From: Morella rubra
Lineage: Eukaryota > Streptophyta > Magnoliopsida > Fagales > Myricaceae
NCBI GenBank assembly: GCA_003952965.2
Contig: CM025851.1
Span: forward strand, 4,880,055 to 4,944,054
DNA length: 64,000 nt
Reading direction: 5' to 3'
Part shown: piece after piece, positions 36,731 through 47,837 of the stretch
Layout: the number at the start of each line of letters is the position of its first letter
Position numbering within the stretch: position 1 is the stretch's first letter
Position numbers and translations under genes: made by a program
The notes under the pieces: generated by a model
Told to the model about the DNA's origin: nothing
Seen by the model: only the letters and a program-made list of their open reading frames with translations
Databases searched by the model: none

Positions 36731-38796
36731 GAGAGAGAAAGGCATACGTATGTGTACATGTGGCCTTTAAGCTTTGAATCTAACGTCGGAAGCGGAACAA
36801 ACAAAAAATTGAGGATTCGGAATCTGATATCAAATATCAATAAGGTTTACGGTATATGCGGAGCAAATATAATATGTGCACTAACGTTTGATGTTTTTGC
36901 TCCAACCAATAATGTCTTTCAATACTTTATGGCCAACTCTATCTCTAACTCTATAGGAAGTTGTCGCTGCTGCTTGTTAGTTGTTACTGCTCCTGATCTG
37001 CAGAGCAGCCTGCTGGCCTTTGCCTTTCCTTTGGTTGGCTAATGCTCCAAAAAATCAGTTCTTCTAACCAAAATAATGGCAGGATGAGGTTATATCAAAG
37101 AGTTCCCCCAGTCCCCACGTACGCGCTTCCTCGGGTGAGGTTGGCCACGTCCCAATGGGGACCGAATTAGCTACGCCGTCGTCTGTCATTTGTCACGAGA
37201 GTTCTTCGATGACGAGGGAGTCTTCGTGGTTCGTCACTTCGTCCCGTGAGCTCCTTGTATCCTCAGGAATTATAGGGGGGGAAAAAAAACTGCCATTTTT
37301 TTTCTTTCTGAACCCATTTATTTTTATTGTCACCGCGCTAACCTTAATTATTAGGTTATTTTATCAGACCCCCTTTTTAGTTTGGAAATTTGTTATTTGG
37401 GTAAAATCAAATAATAACGGTTTGAAGTTAAATATCTCTTCCTTCAATAATTTAGAGTTGGTTTTGCAATATGAACTCAAATTATAAATTCCAAGTGGGT
37501 ATAGTTTCTTGTCGGATAAACACAATAATGCATTGATTACTAAAATTTTATGCTAATATTTTCGAATAAGCACAAAATTTTCTTTTCAAAGGTTTTTTTT
37601 TTAAAAAAGAGACAATCCACATCGTTCTTATATATCGGATTTGGACAGATCTAATTCGAATTTATTAGAAAAAAAGACCCGACTGTAAGTCTCTAATATA
37701 CTATTCTTTTGAAATAATATTACAGCACGTGCTGTTTAAGCCTTATAAAATGTGGGGAGATCCAGTAAAAGGGATACTCGATATCTGGAGATCAGCAAAG
37801 AGCGGACGCTATATAAACATTTCTGTCTACAGAATTTTCTAGCAGCAGCACGGTGCGGGTGCATGTCTATTGTCTTGAGATGTGTGGTGGGAGAGGAACT
37901 CCATAAGAAGGGCTTATTGAAAACTAGTTGAATGCGGCCTCACCGTTGCATTTTCCCCCCCTTTTGTCCCCATTAGGTCTCTCCCCCACCTCTCCAATTT
38001 AATTGGCGCCTGCAATTTCAGACCTCTTTTTTTAATTCAAACCTACCTTATGCTCGCAATAATTTAATCAAAAGTGTTGTTTCCGAGGGGTGGAGTGGAA
38101 TACTGATGGTATCTTGCACACCAACCAGCAACTATATTATTACATGGACATGGAGTTCTCAACTCCCCGTGGAACCTCCTATTCCTTAGTCACAGAAAAA
38201 GGTTGGACAAGTGGGCTCTAATGTTGCAGACCTGATCCTTCATGGATTCTTTCATATCCATGTCTTGAACTTCTTTTTTCTTTTATAGGTTTACTCTCTT
38301 TGTAGTTTCCATATTAATCGGTTCTATCAACTGGTTCAGCATATGGACGGCATAACTCCATTTCAACTACTTTATATTCTGCTGGTAGAGTTATAGTTCG
38401 ATTGGTACCCAGTGGCGAATCTAGGACCCAATTTGAAGGGAGACAATCTCTTAAGATAAATTTTAAAAAAAAAAAAATTTTACGTCTAAAATTTTTTTTT
38501 TTTTTGCCTGCCTGCATTCGCCACTGTTGGTACCACTCACTAATTTATTAACTTTAAGGTACTGTAATGATGGACTCGCTCAATAAACATTAACTATAAC
38601 TCAAATCAAACATTTTATAGTGAGGGGTGATCTTATACTCGCACTATAAGATAATTGCCCCTCCCTTTTATTTAAAAAAAAAAAAACAAACAATACTCTA
38701 TACCCTATTGTATAGAAAGTGCAACACTACCGAAGGCAATTGAAAATCACAAAAGTGAAATGATTGAAGGATAAGGGAGTGGGCCTCTTTGCTTCT
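36731..38796. other. Intergenic, one miniature element, no recognisable gene
   Basis: Apart from the 117-bp element at 38410-38526, nothing is recognisable. Short frames at 36722-37042 and 37155-37487 have no family resemblance that I can see. Confidence 0.5.
38410..38526. mobile_element. 117-bp hAT-type miniature inverted-repeat element
   Basis: The ends are CAGTGGCGAAT (left) and the inverse of CAGTGGCGAAT (right). A perfect 8-bp duplication TTGGTACC flanks the element at 38402-38409 and 38527-38534. The interior is mainly A and T runs. The 8-bp duplication and CAG ends fit the hAT superfamily. It cannot encode anything. Confidence 0.9.
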
Positions 38797-39729
38797 ATTC
38801 TTCCATACCAGTATAACAAAGCAACTTGGCAATAACTTGTTGCATGAGGATCAGCCTGAGACCACCAAATGCTCTTTGTTTATTCGCAATCTCTCTCTCT
38901 CTCTCTGCCTTTACCCCACCGATCATGATAGCAATTGTATACAATTATACATGCTTTGGCATTTGGACAATGCACAGACTTCGTGACCTGCTGACAAACA
39001 TATGTTTTATATATAATACGGTGCAGCCCCTATCTGTTCGTCGTTGACAGGATATCAAGGAAGGAGATTCAATCCCGCAGCTTAATAATGACGGTAATAA
39101 ACAACTGTATATATTTGTTCTTGTCCATACATATAGGCACGTAAAGATAGGGTCCACTTGGAGGGGTGATAATTTACAGAGGTAAAAGTTTTTGGGTTAA
39201 GGAAACAGAGTTACAGCACCTCTTGGAATTCTCCATGTCTCTCTCGCGTAGGGCTACGCCAATTTTTGAACTGGGAAAATGGAAATGCCCTCTTCAAGGA
39301 CTGCAACTCTACGTACTGGGATGATGTGCTTCGTATATGTTTGTTAAAATGGGTCAAAAGAGGAATCATATTTTGCCGTCAATAAAATGGGGTGTTTTCA
39401 ACTCCAACTAATTTCTTCCGAAATTGGGTGTTTCACATGCATCCTTCTTTTGAAATTTCCCCTATTAGGTTCAACAGTAAGAACCTTCAGTTTATGTCAC
39501 CCAACGAGAGGGCATGTTCAATGCTGGACTATCATGGCCTCGCCAAAGAATATAGATCCTTGGGCTAGTTGTGATATACTGGATCTCCTTATATCTGCTA
39601 TCCTAGTGGAAGAATACCAGACATCAATCCACTATTTAAGGTGCAAAACAGAGGATTCTCTTTTGGTAAGTGCACATTATGGGTACGCATAGAGAGACAG
39701 ACAGACAGAGAGTAAAACAAAAGTTGAAC
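38797..39729. repeat. First copy of a 933-bp tandem duplication
   Basis: This copy abuts the second copy at 39730 directly. Each copy starts ATTCTTCCATACCAG and ends AAAACAAAAGTTGAAC. I saw no difference between copies, and all open frames recur identically at +933. The content (CT microsatellite, short frames of 70-101 codons) matches no known gene. There are no inverted ends or target duplications, so this is a segmental tandem duplication, not a transposon. Confidence 0.92.
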
Positions 39730-40662
39730 ATTCTTCCATACCAGTATAACAAAGCAACTTGGCAATAACTTGTTGCATGAGGATCAGCCTGAGACCACCA
39801 AATGCTCTTTGTTTATTCGCAATCTCTCTCTCTCTCTCTGCCTTTACCCCACCGATCATGATAGCAATTGTATACAATTATACATGCTTTGGCATTTGGA
39901 CAATGCACAGACTTCGTGACCTGCTGACAAACATATGTTTTATATATAATACGGTGCAGCCCCTATCTGTTCGTCGTTGACAGGATATCAAGGAAGGAGA
40001 TTCAATCCCGCAGCTTAATAATGACGGTAATAAACAACTGTATATATTTGTTCTTGTCCATACATATAGGCACGTAAAGATAGGGTCCACTTGGAGGGGT
40101 GATAATTTACAGAGGTAAAAGTTTTTGGGTTAAGGAAACAGAGTTACAGCACCTCTTGGAATTCTCCATGTCTCTCTCGCGTAGGGCTACGCCAATTTTT
40201 GAACTGGGAAAATGGAAATGCCCTCTTCAAGGACTGCAACTCTACGTACTGGGATGATGTGCTTCGTATATGTTTGTTAAAATGGGTCAAAAGAGGAATC
40301 ATATTTTGCCGTCAATAAAATGGGGTGTTTTCAACTCCAACTAATTTCTTCCGAAATTGGGTGTTTCACATGCATCCTTCTTTTGAAATTTCCCCTATTA
40401 GGTTCAACAGTAAGAACCTTCAGTTTATGTCACCCAACGAGAGGGCATGTTCAATGCTGGACTATCATGGCCTCGCCAAAGAATATAGATCCTTGGGCTA
40501 GTTGTGATATACTGGATCTCCTTATATCTGCTATCCTAGTGGAAGAATACCAGACATCAATCCACTATTTAAGGTGCAAAACAGAGGATTCTCTTTTGGT
40601 AAGTGCACATTATGGGTACGCATAGAGAGACAGACAGACAGAGAGTAAAACAAAAGTTGAAC
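39730..40662. repeat. Second copy of the 933-bp tandem duplication
   Basis: It matches 38797-39729. Two bases (AT) of shared sequence follow each copy, as expected if the duplication arose at a short microhomology. Confidence 0.92.
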
Positions 40663-42655
40663 ATGATTGATAACTCAGAAACATAAAAAAATCGTTTTCG
40701 TAAAAAAATAGACAAAATTAAAGTATAAAGTAGTTAATTAAAGGTCATTTAGCTCCTCATTTCTTTCTCTCTTTCCTGCTTTAATCCCTTTCTTTAATAC
40801 AAGTGATTGCTCAGGCTATTAATATGGGATTCTTTGAAATATTCTGATTTGCTTACAAGAAATTTAAAGTCTTGTAACTTATCAGATTTTTGTTTTTGGA
40901 TGGTAGAGAATATAGCAGAAGCACAGAAAATGTGAAACGGGAATGTCAAAGGATCAGTCTCAGCAGTGATTGGGTTTGATGTTAGTTCGAGTAGCCGAAG
41001 ATAAAAAGTGTTGGGATAGATATACCTAAAAATCATATTTGGCTGAGTCCAAAAAAGAACAGAGAGATATTATTGGTTCTGAAAAAAAAAATTACGTAAA
41101 GATTATTATGATAAAGATTCCTAAAACCGTAGAAAATTAATCAGTTGTCGACTGAAGTAAATGGCCATAACATAGAGAAAGAGCGAAACATAAACGACAA
41201 GAGAACCAATTAAGAAAAAGGGAATTTAGCAAGTTTAGTCCTTCGGTGTTTTACCACCTTTTATTTTTTAGTCGATTTCATTTTTTAAAATTTTAATCCT
41301 TAGATTTACATTTTTTGACAAAATAGTCAACTAGCTGTTCAGACAAAAGAAGAAAGAAGAACAAGGAACATTAACTAGCTACGATCCAGAAAATGACCCA
41401 GAAATCAGGAAATGAAACCGACCCATCTTCTTCTGCATGGTCGCTCGTAGGAGCTTCTAGGTCCTATGACAAAAGTGCAACTCACAAGTACGAAACAGAT
41501 AGCAAAGCAACAAGTTGGCCTAATGGGTCCATGCAAAACTCCACTCACGGTGGTGATCTAATGGGTGGTCTAGCAAAATTGATTGAAGACTTTTTGGTAG
41601 ATGATGACGGGTGCATGAATTATAGGATTTTAACATTTTGTCCTTTACGGTAGCACTTCAACGTCAATAGGCCTCGAGTGGTGGCGGTAGAGATTTGTCA
41701 AAACCTTACTAAACAACTTGGGATTTTCCAAGTTGTTTAGTGGTGGAGGGTCTTATCAAATACGTTCCAACAACTTGATTTGGGGAGAGGAGAAGGGGGA
41801 TCGCTTGTGTCCAAATAAGAATCATGGGTAAATTTGATTGTTTTGGACAACATCCACACGAAAGGGGAGGAGGAAAGAGATATTTTGAAGTGAAAGGCTA
41901 AAGGATCGAATGGGACAGGGAAGTACGACGGGGGGAGGGGGGAAAAAGGGCAGCTCATGGAGAGAAGGAATGGCCATCAGGGGCAGCGGGTCGCTTTCTC
42001 TCTTATCTTTTTCTTTTTTGTGGTCGAATGAATGTCTGGTGGCCCGGTGGGGTCTCTTGAACACGAGGGTTTCTGGCAGTCATGATTCTGAGGTGTTTAT
42101 TAAGGCGGACCCAATTGTCGTCGTTGAGGCCCAAAGGTTTTGAACTGTTTGATTTGGAAAACGGTTGATGCTGATCCTAGGAATTATTTAAGCTTTATTG
42201 TCACGAACACACACAGAATCGAACTAATTTTGAGGAGTTTTTAGATTCAATCCCGAAAACAAAATTACCCTTGTGGTTGATGACAAAAAAAAATTATGAG
42301 GATAAAATTGTCATTTAGCACACGGCTAAAAGAGTTTATACCATGCGAATGCTACATTTTCAAACCAGGTGAATACAGAATCTACGTCGGCAACAAACAG
42401 CAATAATGCAGCAAACGCCGGGATCCCCCTTGACTTGTTTCTTTCTTTTTGTGTTTCCTGTTTTTTCGTTCCTGATATGAATAAAGTTGCTGTTTTGCCA
42501 AAAAAAGAAAAAAAATGCAGCAAATGCCGCTCCACTAGCTGGAAATTTGTCTTAAAAACTTGCTACTTCCCCTCAAATTCTAAGTGAGGGCAAATCATAA
42601 TCTGGTAATTATACCTCCCTCACTCTGTGAGATAAGCAAAATTACATAGCAGACC
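40663..42655. other. Intergenic, one hairpin, no secure gene
   Basis: A plus-strand frame at 41393-41653 (86 codons, Ser/Asp-rich, ending shortly after GGLAKLIEDFLVDDDG) is the most protein-like item, but I do not recognise it and it has no supporting splice or promoter signals. A perfect hairpin lies at 41708-41741. Confidence 0.4.
41708..41741. repeat. Perfect 14-bp inverted repeat with 6-nt loop
   Basis: ACTAAACAACTTGG (41708-41721) pairs with CCAAGTTGTTTAGT (41728-41741) around GATTTT. It has no T-run typical of a terminator, and plant genes do not use such terminators, so its role is unknown. Confidence 0.85.
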
Positions 42656-42656
42656 T

Positions 42657-42700
42657 CTGTGTACAACATGTCATTCATCCCTGTGTACAACATGTCATTC
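42657..42700. repeat. Short direct repeat in the RRP42 3' untranslated region
   Basis: CTGTGTACAACATGTCATTC occurs at 42657-42676 and 42681-42700, a 24-bp offset, 96-139 bases beyond the stop codon of the RRP42 gene. Confidence 0.8.
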
Positions 42701-42795
42701 TATCTTCATCCCCTAGGCAAGTAATCAAAACTACCACATAGAACAGAGTCCTGCTTAATGCACCAATTACGATGGAATCGGGGGTCCTGACCATG

Positions 42796-44905
42796 TCAGG
42801 ATTCTTCTTCACCTGCTTCAGCAGCAGCTATCTCAGAATCCAATTTGTTTATTAGCTGTTCACTTACATGTTTTGCCACAGATATCATGTCGAGAATGAT
42901 GCTAGGATCCAGGCCTGCACCACCTCGTTTAGTCAGCCCACAAATGTGTCCCTTCCTATTGACAGATATAGAAACGGCCGAGTTCATCTCGGATTCCTCT
43001 TCTGAAGTGGCATCCACAATATAGTGCCTACCAATCTATAAAGTCGAAAGGCAATAAGTGTTGGGAATGAACAGACATTTGCAGCTTATGAAAAGATTAA
43101 AACAGTTTTGTCACCTTTGTTAGCGTAACTATGACAGGGATATCTGATGTGTCAAACTGCAGAAATTCTTCATCACTGATGTCAACTTCTGTATTGTCAT
43201 CACCTGATGCACCAGCTGCAACATGAACCCTGGGGATACCTGTATTGCTCAAGGCAGCCTTCAGGAACAAAATTAGTATGATATTGTTTGAGTTCCTCAT
43301 ATCTGTCACAAAACTGATCAGAAAGGATGCAGCAAGCTGAATTGGAAATTCAACCAATACATGTTTTACATGTTTCAAACACGTGGGATACAGCTAGTGC
43401 TAACTAGACTTCAACAATAGCCGGCAAAAACCCTTGTTACACTCCTACGGTTCATTTAAATTAGACAGAATTCAAGTTGCAAATAGACAAATGAATGCGA
43501 CAGAAACTACCTTAATAGCAGCACCCAGGGTATCCAGCAAATTTCCATCTGAACTAATGACAAGGCAATCAATATAAAGATCCCAGCAAATTTTTCCCTC
43601 CACTACAATTAGAGATGAGAGATCAATTCCTGCCCCTGGGAAAAGTTGAATAAGACCAAGGTAAGTCAAGCAAGAATCCATAATCACAGAGCATATCAGA
43701 GAGTGAGAACTGCCAAGATGATTGAAAGCATATGTATGGCAATACTGTAATGGTTATCTCTTTTGATCTAATTAAATTCATACCTGCTCCACTTTTACCA
43801 CCCAAGAGACAACGCTGAAGAGCAACTGAGAGGTCGGTTGACAACTCATCACCCCCTCTACCCTACACAAAATGCATGGAAAAGAACTCAGTTTAAGAAG
43901 ACATACATAACTACTCACCATATATAATATGTACATAACTACATACACAAAGATATGGGCTACAAACAGCACGCACTTGCCTATATATGCATATACTTTT
44001 ATGGTAACTAGAGTACTTTTATACTAAAGGAGAAATGAGACACACCAGAGACCGACTTACAGATATGGCATACAATGAATCAAGCTGGAATTATCACATC
44101 AGACTCTTTAAGGCACCCATTCAGACAAGGATTCTTCTTGTTCGTCATTATAACAAATCGAAATCGAAATCGAAAAAAGAAAACCAGAGAAGCCTACATG
44201 AGCTCAATCAACAAATAAGATAGAATTTGAAGCTAGCAGAAAATCGTCATACACAACCTCAAACATTGGTGCTGCGGTTGGACTGCAATCAACATATATG
44301 GTGACCCTTCCTTTGTCTGGTTGCAATGAACCAGGCTTTCCAAGTTCAGCCTGCATTATTTACGAAATTAGCAGGCAATATGTTACAAGTATGCACCATA
44401 AAATCTTCCACTAGGAGCAAAGTGATTAGTTAGTGTAGTTGCTGCCACTCAAGAGAGACAGATAGAACATCCAGCATCTAAAAGATGAAATACCTTCACA
44501 CTGGAAACAACTTCTGTTGCCCCTATCCTGACTCTTGCTGAACCATTTGCCTGCCGTGAAGAAATCCATGAAAAATTACGATTAAAACACAGCAATAGAC
44601 CAGTTTGCTGGAAAGTAAGCCAGACACTGCACAAGAAACTCATTTGTATGTCTGATGAAGTAACTACAGTCTACTGCGCAACTCAAAACAACTATGTATT
44701 CCAATTGCTTGGCCGGTATAGGAGCTCTTTTATGTAATTCAGGCCACACCAAAGTGAAATATTTTTAAAACTAATATACCTGGGGTATAACTCCAGTTTC
44801 AACATAAAGAGGCCGGTAAGTTAATCTTTTTCGACCATCAGAACGGAGGTCTTGAGCAATGCCACCCTGAATGAAGTGCTTTTCTCCAAGAGAGAGTCCC
44901 ACCAT
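42796..44905 (-). CDS. RRP42: Exosome complex component RRP42 (RNase PH-like core subunit), 7 coding exons
   Basis: The exons are 44905-44780, 44550-44494, 44350-44258, 43862-43784, 43629-43511, 43258-43115 and 43035-42796. All introns are GT-AG and the phases close to 285 residues. The N-terminus MVGLSLGEKHFIQGGIAQDL and RSDGRKRLTYRPLYVETG (residues 22-39) are the RRP42 signature. The RNase PH fold continues with NGSARVRIGATEVV, VTIYVDCSPTAAPMF and GRGGDELSTDLSVALQRCL. The second RNase PH subdomain (CWDLYIDCLVISSDGNLLDT) and an acidic Glu-rich end follow. In eukaryotes this protein is part of the six-subunit ring of the RNA exosome, which channels RNA to Rrp44 and Rrp6; the ring subunit itself is usually not catalytic. 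The ATG lies three bases after a splice acceptor, so the first exon is untranslated. Confidence 0.95.
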
Positions 44906-47837
44906 TCCTGCACAGAAGTAAAATGCGCAAAAGAGATTACAAGAGAAAGCAAATGGAAGAACACGAGTCAGGAGACTCCATTTTGGTATTGGAGGGGCTC
45001 CAATTCCTTTAATCCTGTCCATTCCTTTATGATTGAGGGCAAGGATCGAGCCACGTCATCACTTTTAAATTAAAACAAAACGTAATACTGACAAAACAAA
45101 ACACTCACTTAACGGGAGAGTAACGCCGTATGTCCCGAGAGCCAAATGGTTGTCCAACCCTTCTCACTGTGCCTCACAAAGCCGCCCAGCCTTGCTTCCT
45201 GCCGCCGCCGTCTAAGCCTCTTTTCTCGGCCTTTTCTGTTCTTGTTGTTCTCGTTATGCCAAAGATATTTCGCGTCTTCTCAACCTTTTCTTGACATAGT
45301 AAAGAGAGGAATGAAAATCTTTACAAATTGCTACCAATAAAATAGAGTGCATCCTCCAGAATGAAAATATAAAACCGATTCATAAAAACGATAAGAAGAG
45401 GAATTCAAAAGTGTAACCCAAAGCAATGTTCTTATGTACGAGCTGTAAAATTGGTTGTTAACAAAACCAAGCCGAAATAATTAACCAGAGAACAGCACCA
45501 AAAAGTTCAATTTCAACTTAACATGGGAGAGTACAAATCCAAAGAAAATAATAGCAAGTTTGAATCTTTACACCATCCATCCTGCTTCAATGTACCGAAC
45601 CAAAAGTTTCTTACCGAAATCAAACTCGAGTTCAAAAAATCAGCGAACTCTTGAAACAAAGAGGGACTTGAATGCTTAGGACTCTATAACCCATTATTGA
45701 AATATTTGATTTTCGGAAATCCCAAATCTCTCTAGTGATTTCCGGATAAGAGGAACAAAATAGACTCAGAAGTGGCGTTGAGCGGAGACCTCAAAAAGTG
45801 ACTTCCGGCTACGGCGACGACGGAGTCTGGTGCTGGATTTGGTCTATGGCGTTGAAGACTCTGTGAAGATGGGTCTTGTTTTCCCCTAGAGAGAGAGGCA
45901 ATGTTACTCCGTTAACGAAGTCTGTCTTTTTACTATATTTTATTTATAAATTTTATTTTAGAGATCCATGATGTGGCTTCATCCTGGCTGTCCATTAAAA
46001 ATAAACGACAGGAATCGAGGGTATTGGAGAAGATCCTCATCCGGGATTTCGGGGGAGAGGGAAGAAAGAAAGCAAAAAAAGAAGGGCATGTTACGTAAAT
46101 AATCGTGATTTCCTCTGCACTTTGACAAACACTAACGAGATTCCCCGACGGTTCGAACTCGGGTTGACTACAGAGTCCACTTGCTCGAACTCGGCCCGAG
46201 CTCGAAAAGTCAAGATTTTTTTTTTTTGGGCCAGCGTGATCTTATATGACTCAATAAAAGGCTCTAAACCTTCAATCAGGAACCTGAAATTTGTGTTCGA
46301 GACATGACTTTGCGCGAACCACCAGAAAACCCATCGATTGAAATTAAGAAAATCCATTGAATTAGGGTGGGTTTCGGGTCAGGCTGCGAGATTTTCAATT
46401 TTTTGCCCGTTCTATTAAAATCTATTGAATTAGCCCTTAAATTTTAAAATCTATCAAATTTAAAAAGTTGCGGGAATTAATAATGTCTCGATAGATTTTA
46501 AACTTCGAGCCTAGTTTAATGAATTTTAAAACTCAAGGACTAATAAGATAAAATGATAAAATAGATAGATAGAATTAGTATTTATCTCTATTAAAAATTG
46601 CTTCACGAAATGTATTTTTATTAGCAATTCATGGCACTCTTTTCTGCCTGTTAACGAGAGATTTTGACAGAGAGAAACTAACTGATATTAAAACAATTAA
46701 ATTAGCATTCTGAGATTATAATTTCTGGGGACAAAATAATATTTACCCAAAATAGTTGATGGGAGTAGATTTTTATTTCGACACCAAAAAAAGCCTCTCA
46801 AGGCCCCGTGAGAAAGGGCTCAGGCCCATTCGAACACATGCAAAACTCCTGTCGACTAAGAGTAAAGCCTAAGAGAGGTTAATTATCTGATTCCTTGACA
46901 CAGCCGATGTTAGAAAGAATAAAATTTAGTCATTAAATGAAGGAATATGAACCGCCTTACTGAAAATCAATAAGAGAGAGAGAAAAAAAAAAGTGCATCC
47001 TAATCAGTTAATAAAAATCGAAAGGCACAAGATAAAAGGAAACCAACATCAAAAATAAAGGAGAACGGGCCAAGACCCAGGAAGCCCCCGACCTAGACGA
47101 TGAAAACAAGGTCTAAGTAAAGAAAGAGGAGGAAGGAAAGGGCAGGCACAGTTATCTCTCAAACTTTTTCACTGATAACAAAAACCAGAAAAGAAAAGAT
47201 ATTAAAAAAATAGTGACTGACAGTGGCATCGAAAAAATCCCCATACAATGAGGATTTTGAGTTCTAACGTGTTATTTTACTTGCAAGAAGAAGAAAGGAG
47301 ATATTAGACCTTTCAACCAATTCTAAGTACTAGACTTCAAGTCTAACTCCTTCAAACTTTTGGCCGAATGAATTTTTGTAATAGACCTGTTAAAAATTGA
47401 CTTTATCATTAATATGTCCCCCGTTATTCCATCCAACAATTGTAGTCTTAAGCGCGGTAAAAGCATGGTTATAAGGAGAAAACTTCCGGTCTACTTTATG
47501 AAATTACAGACCAGTAAAACCCACCAGCAAGTACAAGGAGTGCAACAAAACAACGAGGATGGATTGCTTAAGCAGATGAAAAAACGCCAACGCCAGACTA
47601 CAACCACAAAACAAAAACATATTAACGCCCATGTCTTCCTAGTAACGCATGGTGACAAGAGTTCTATCGACTAAACTTATACTCGTCGGCTAATCTTTGA
47701 CAACCGGAGCCGACTGCTTATACTTGTTATGCAGTCAACTTTTATTCTCATATCACCCCCTGCGAAACCTATTGGCATCCATCCCTAAAGAATGCACCTT
47801 ACCATTCTAACCCGACCATTTCTTTTAATTACATCAT
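44906..47837. other. RRP42 leader/promoter and intergenic DNA
   Basis: The first kilobase is the probable untranslated exon, leader intron and promoter of RRP42. The rest, up to the PGDH stop codon, is AT-rich without a recognisable gene. A fragment near 46150-46210 with CGAACTCG-type repeats resembles the interior of the element at 52301-53065. Confidence 0.45.
45941..45948 (-). promoter_or_regulatory. Candidate TATA box for RRP42
   Basis: The minus strand reads TATAAATA. It lies about 1 kb upstream of the ATG, which leaves room for an untranslated first exon and a leader intron. Weak evidence by itself. Confidence 0.3.

Noticed and set aside
38826-40625. Pairs of identical 70-101 codon frames
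   Set aside because: They are identical only because the 933-bp block is duplicated; no recognised protein, and the frames contain CT-microsatellite sequence.
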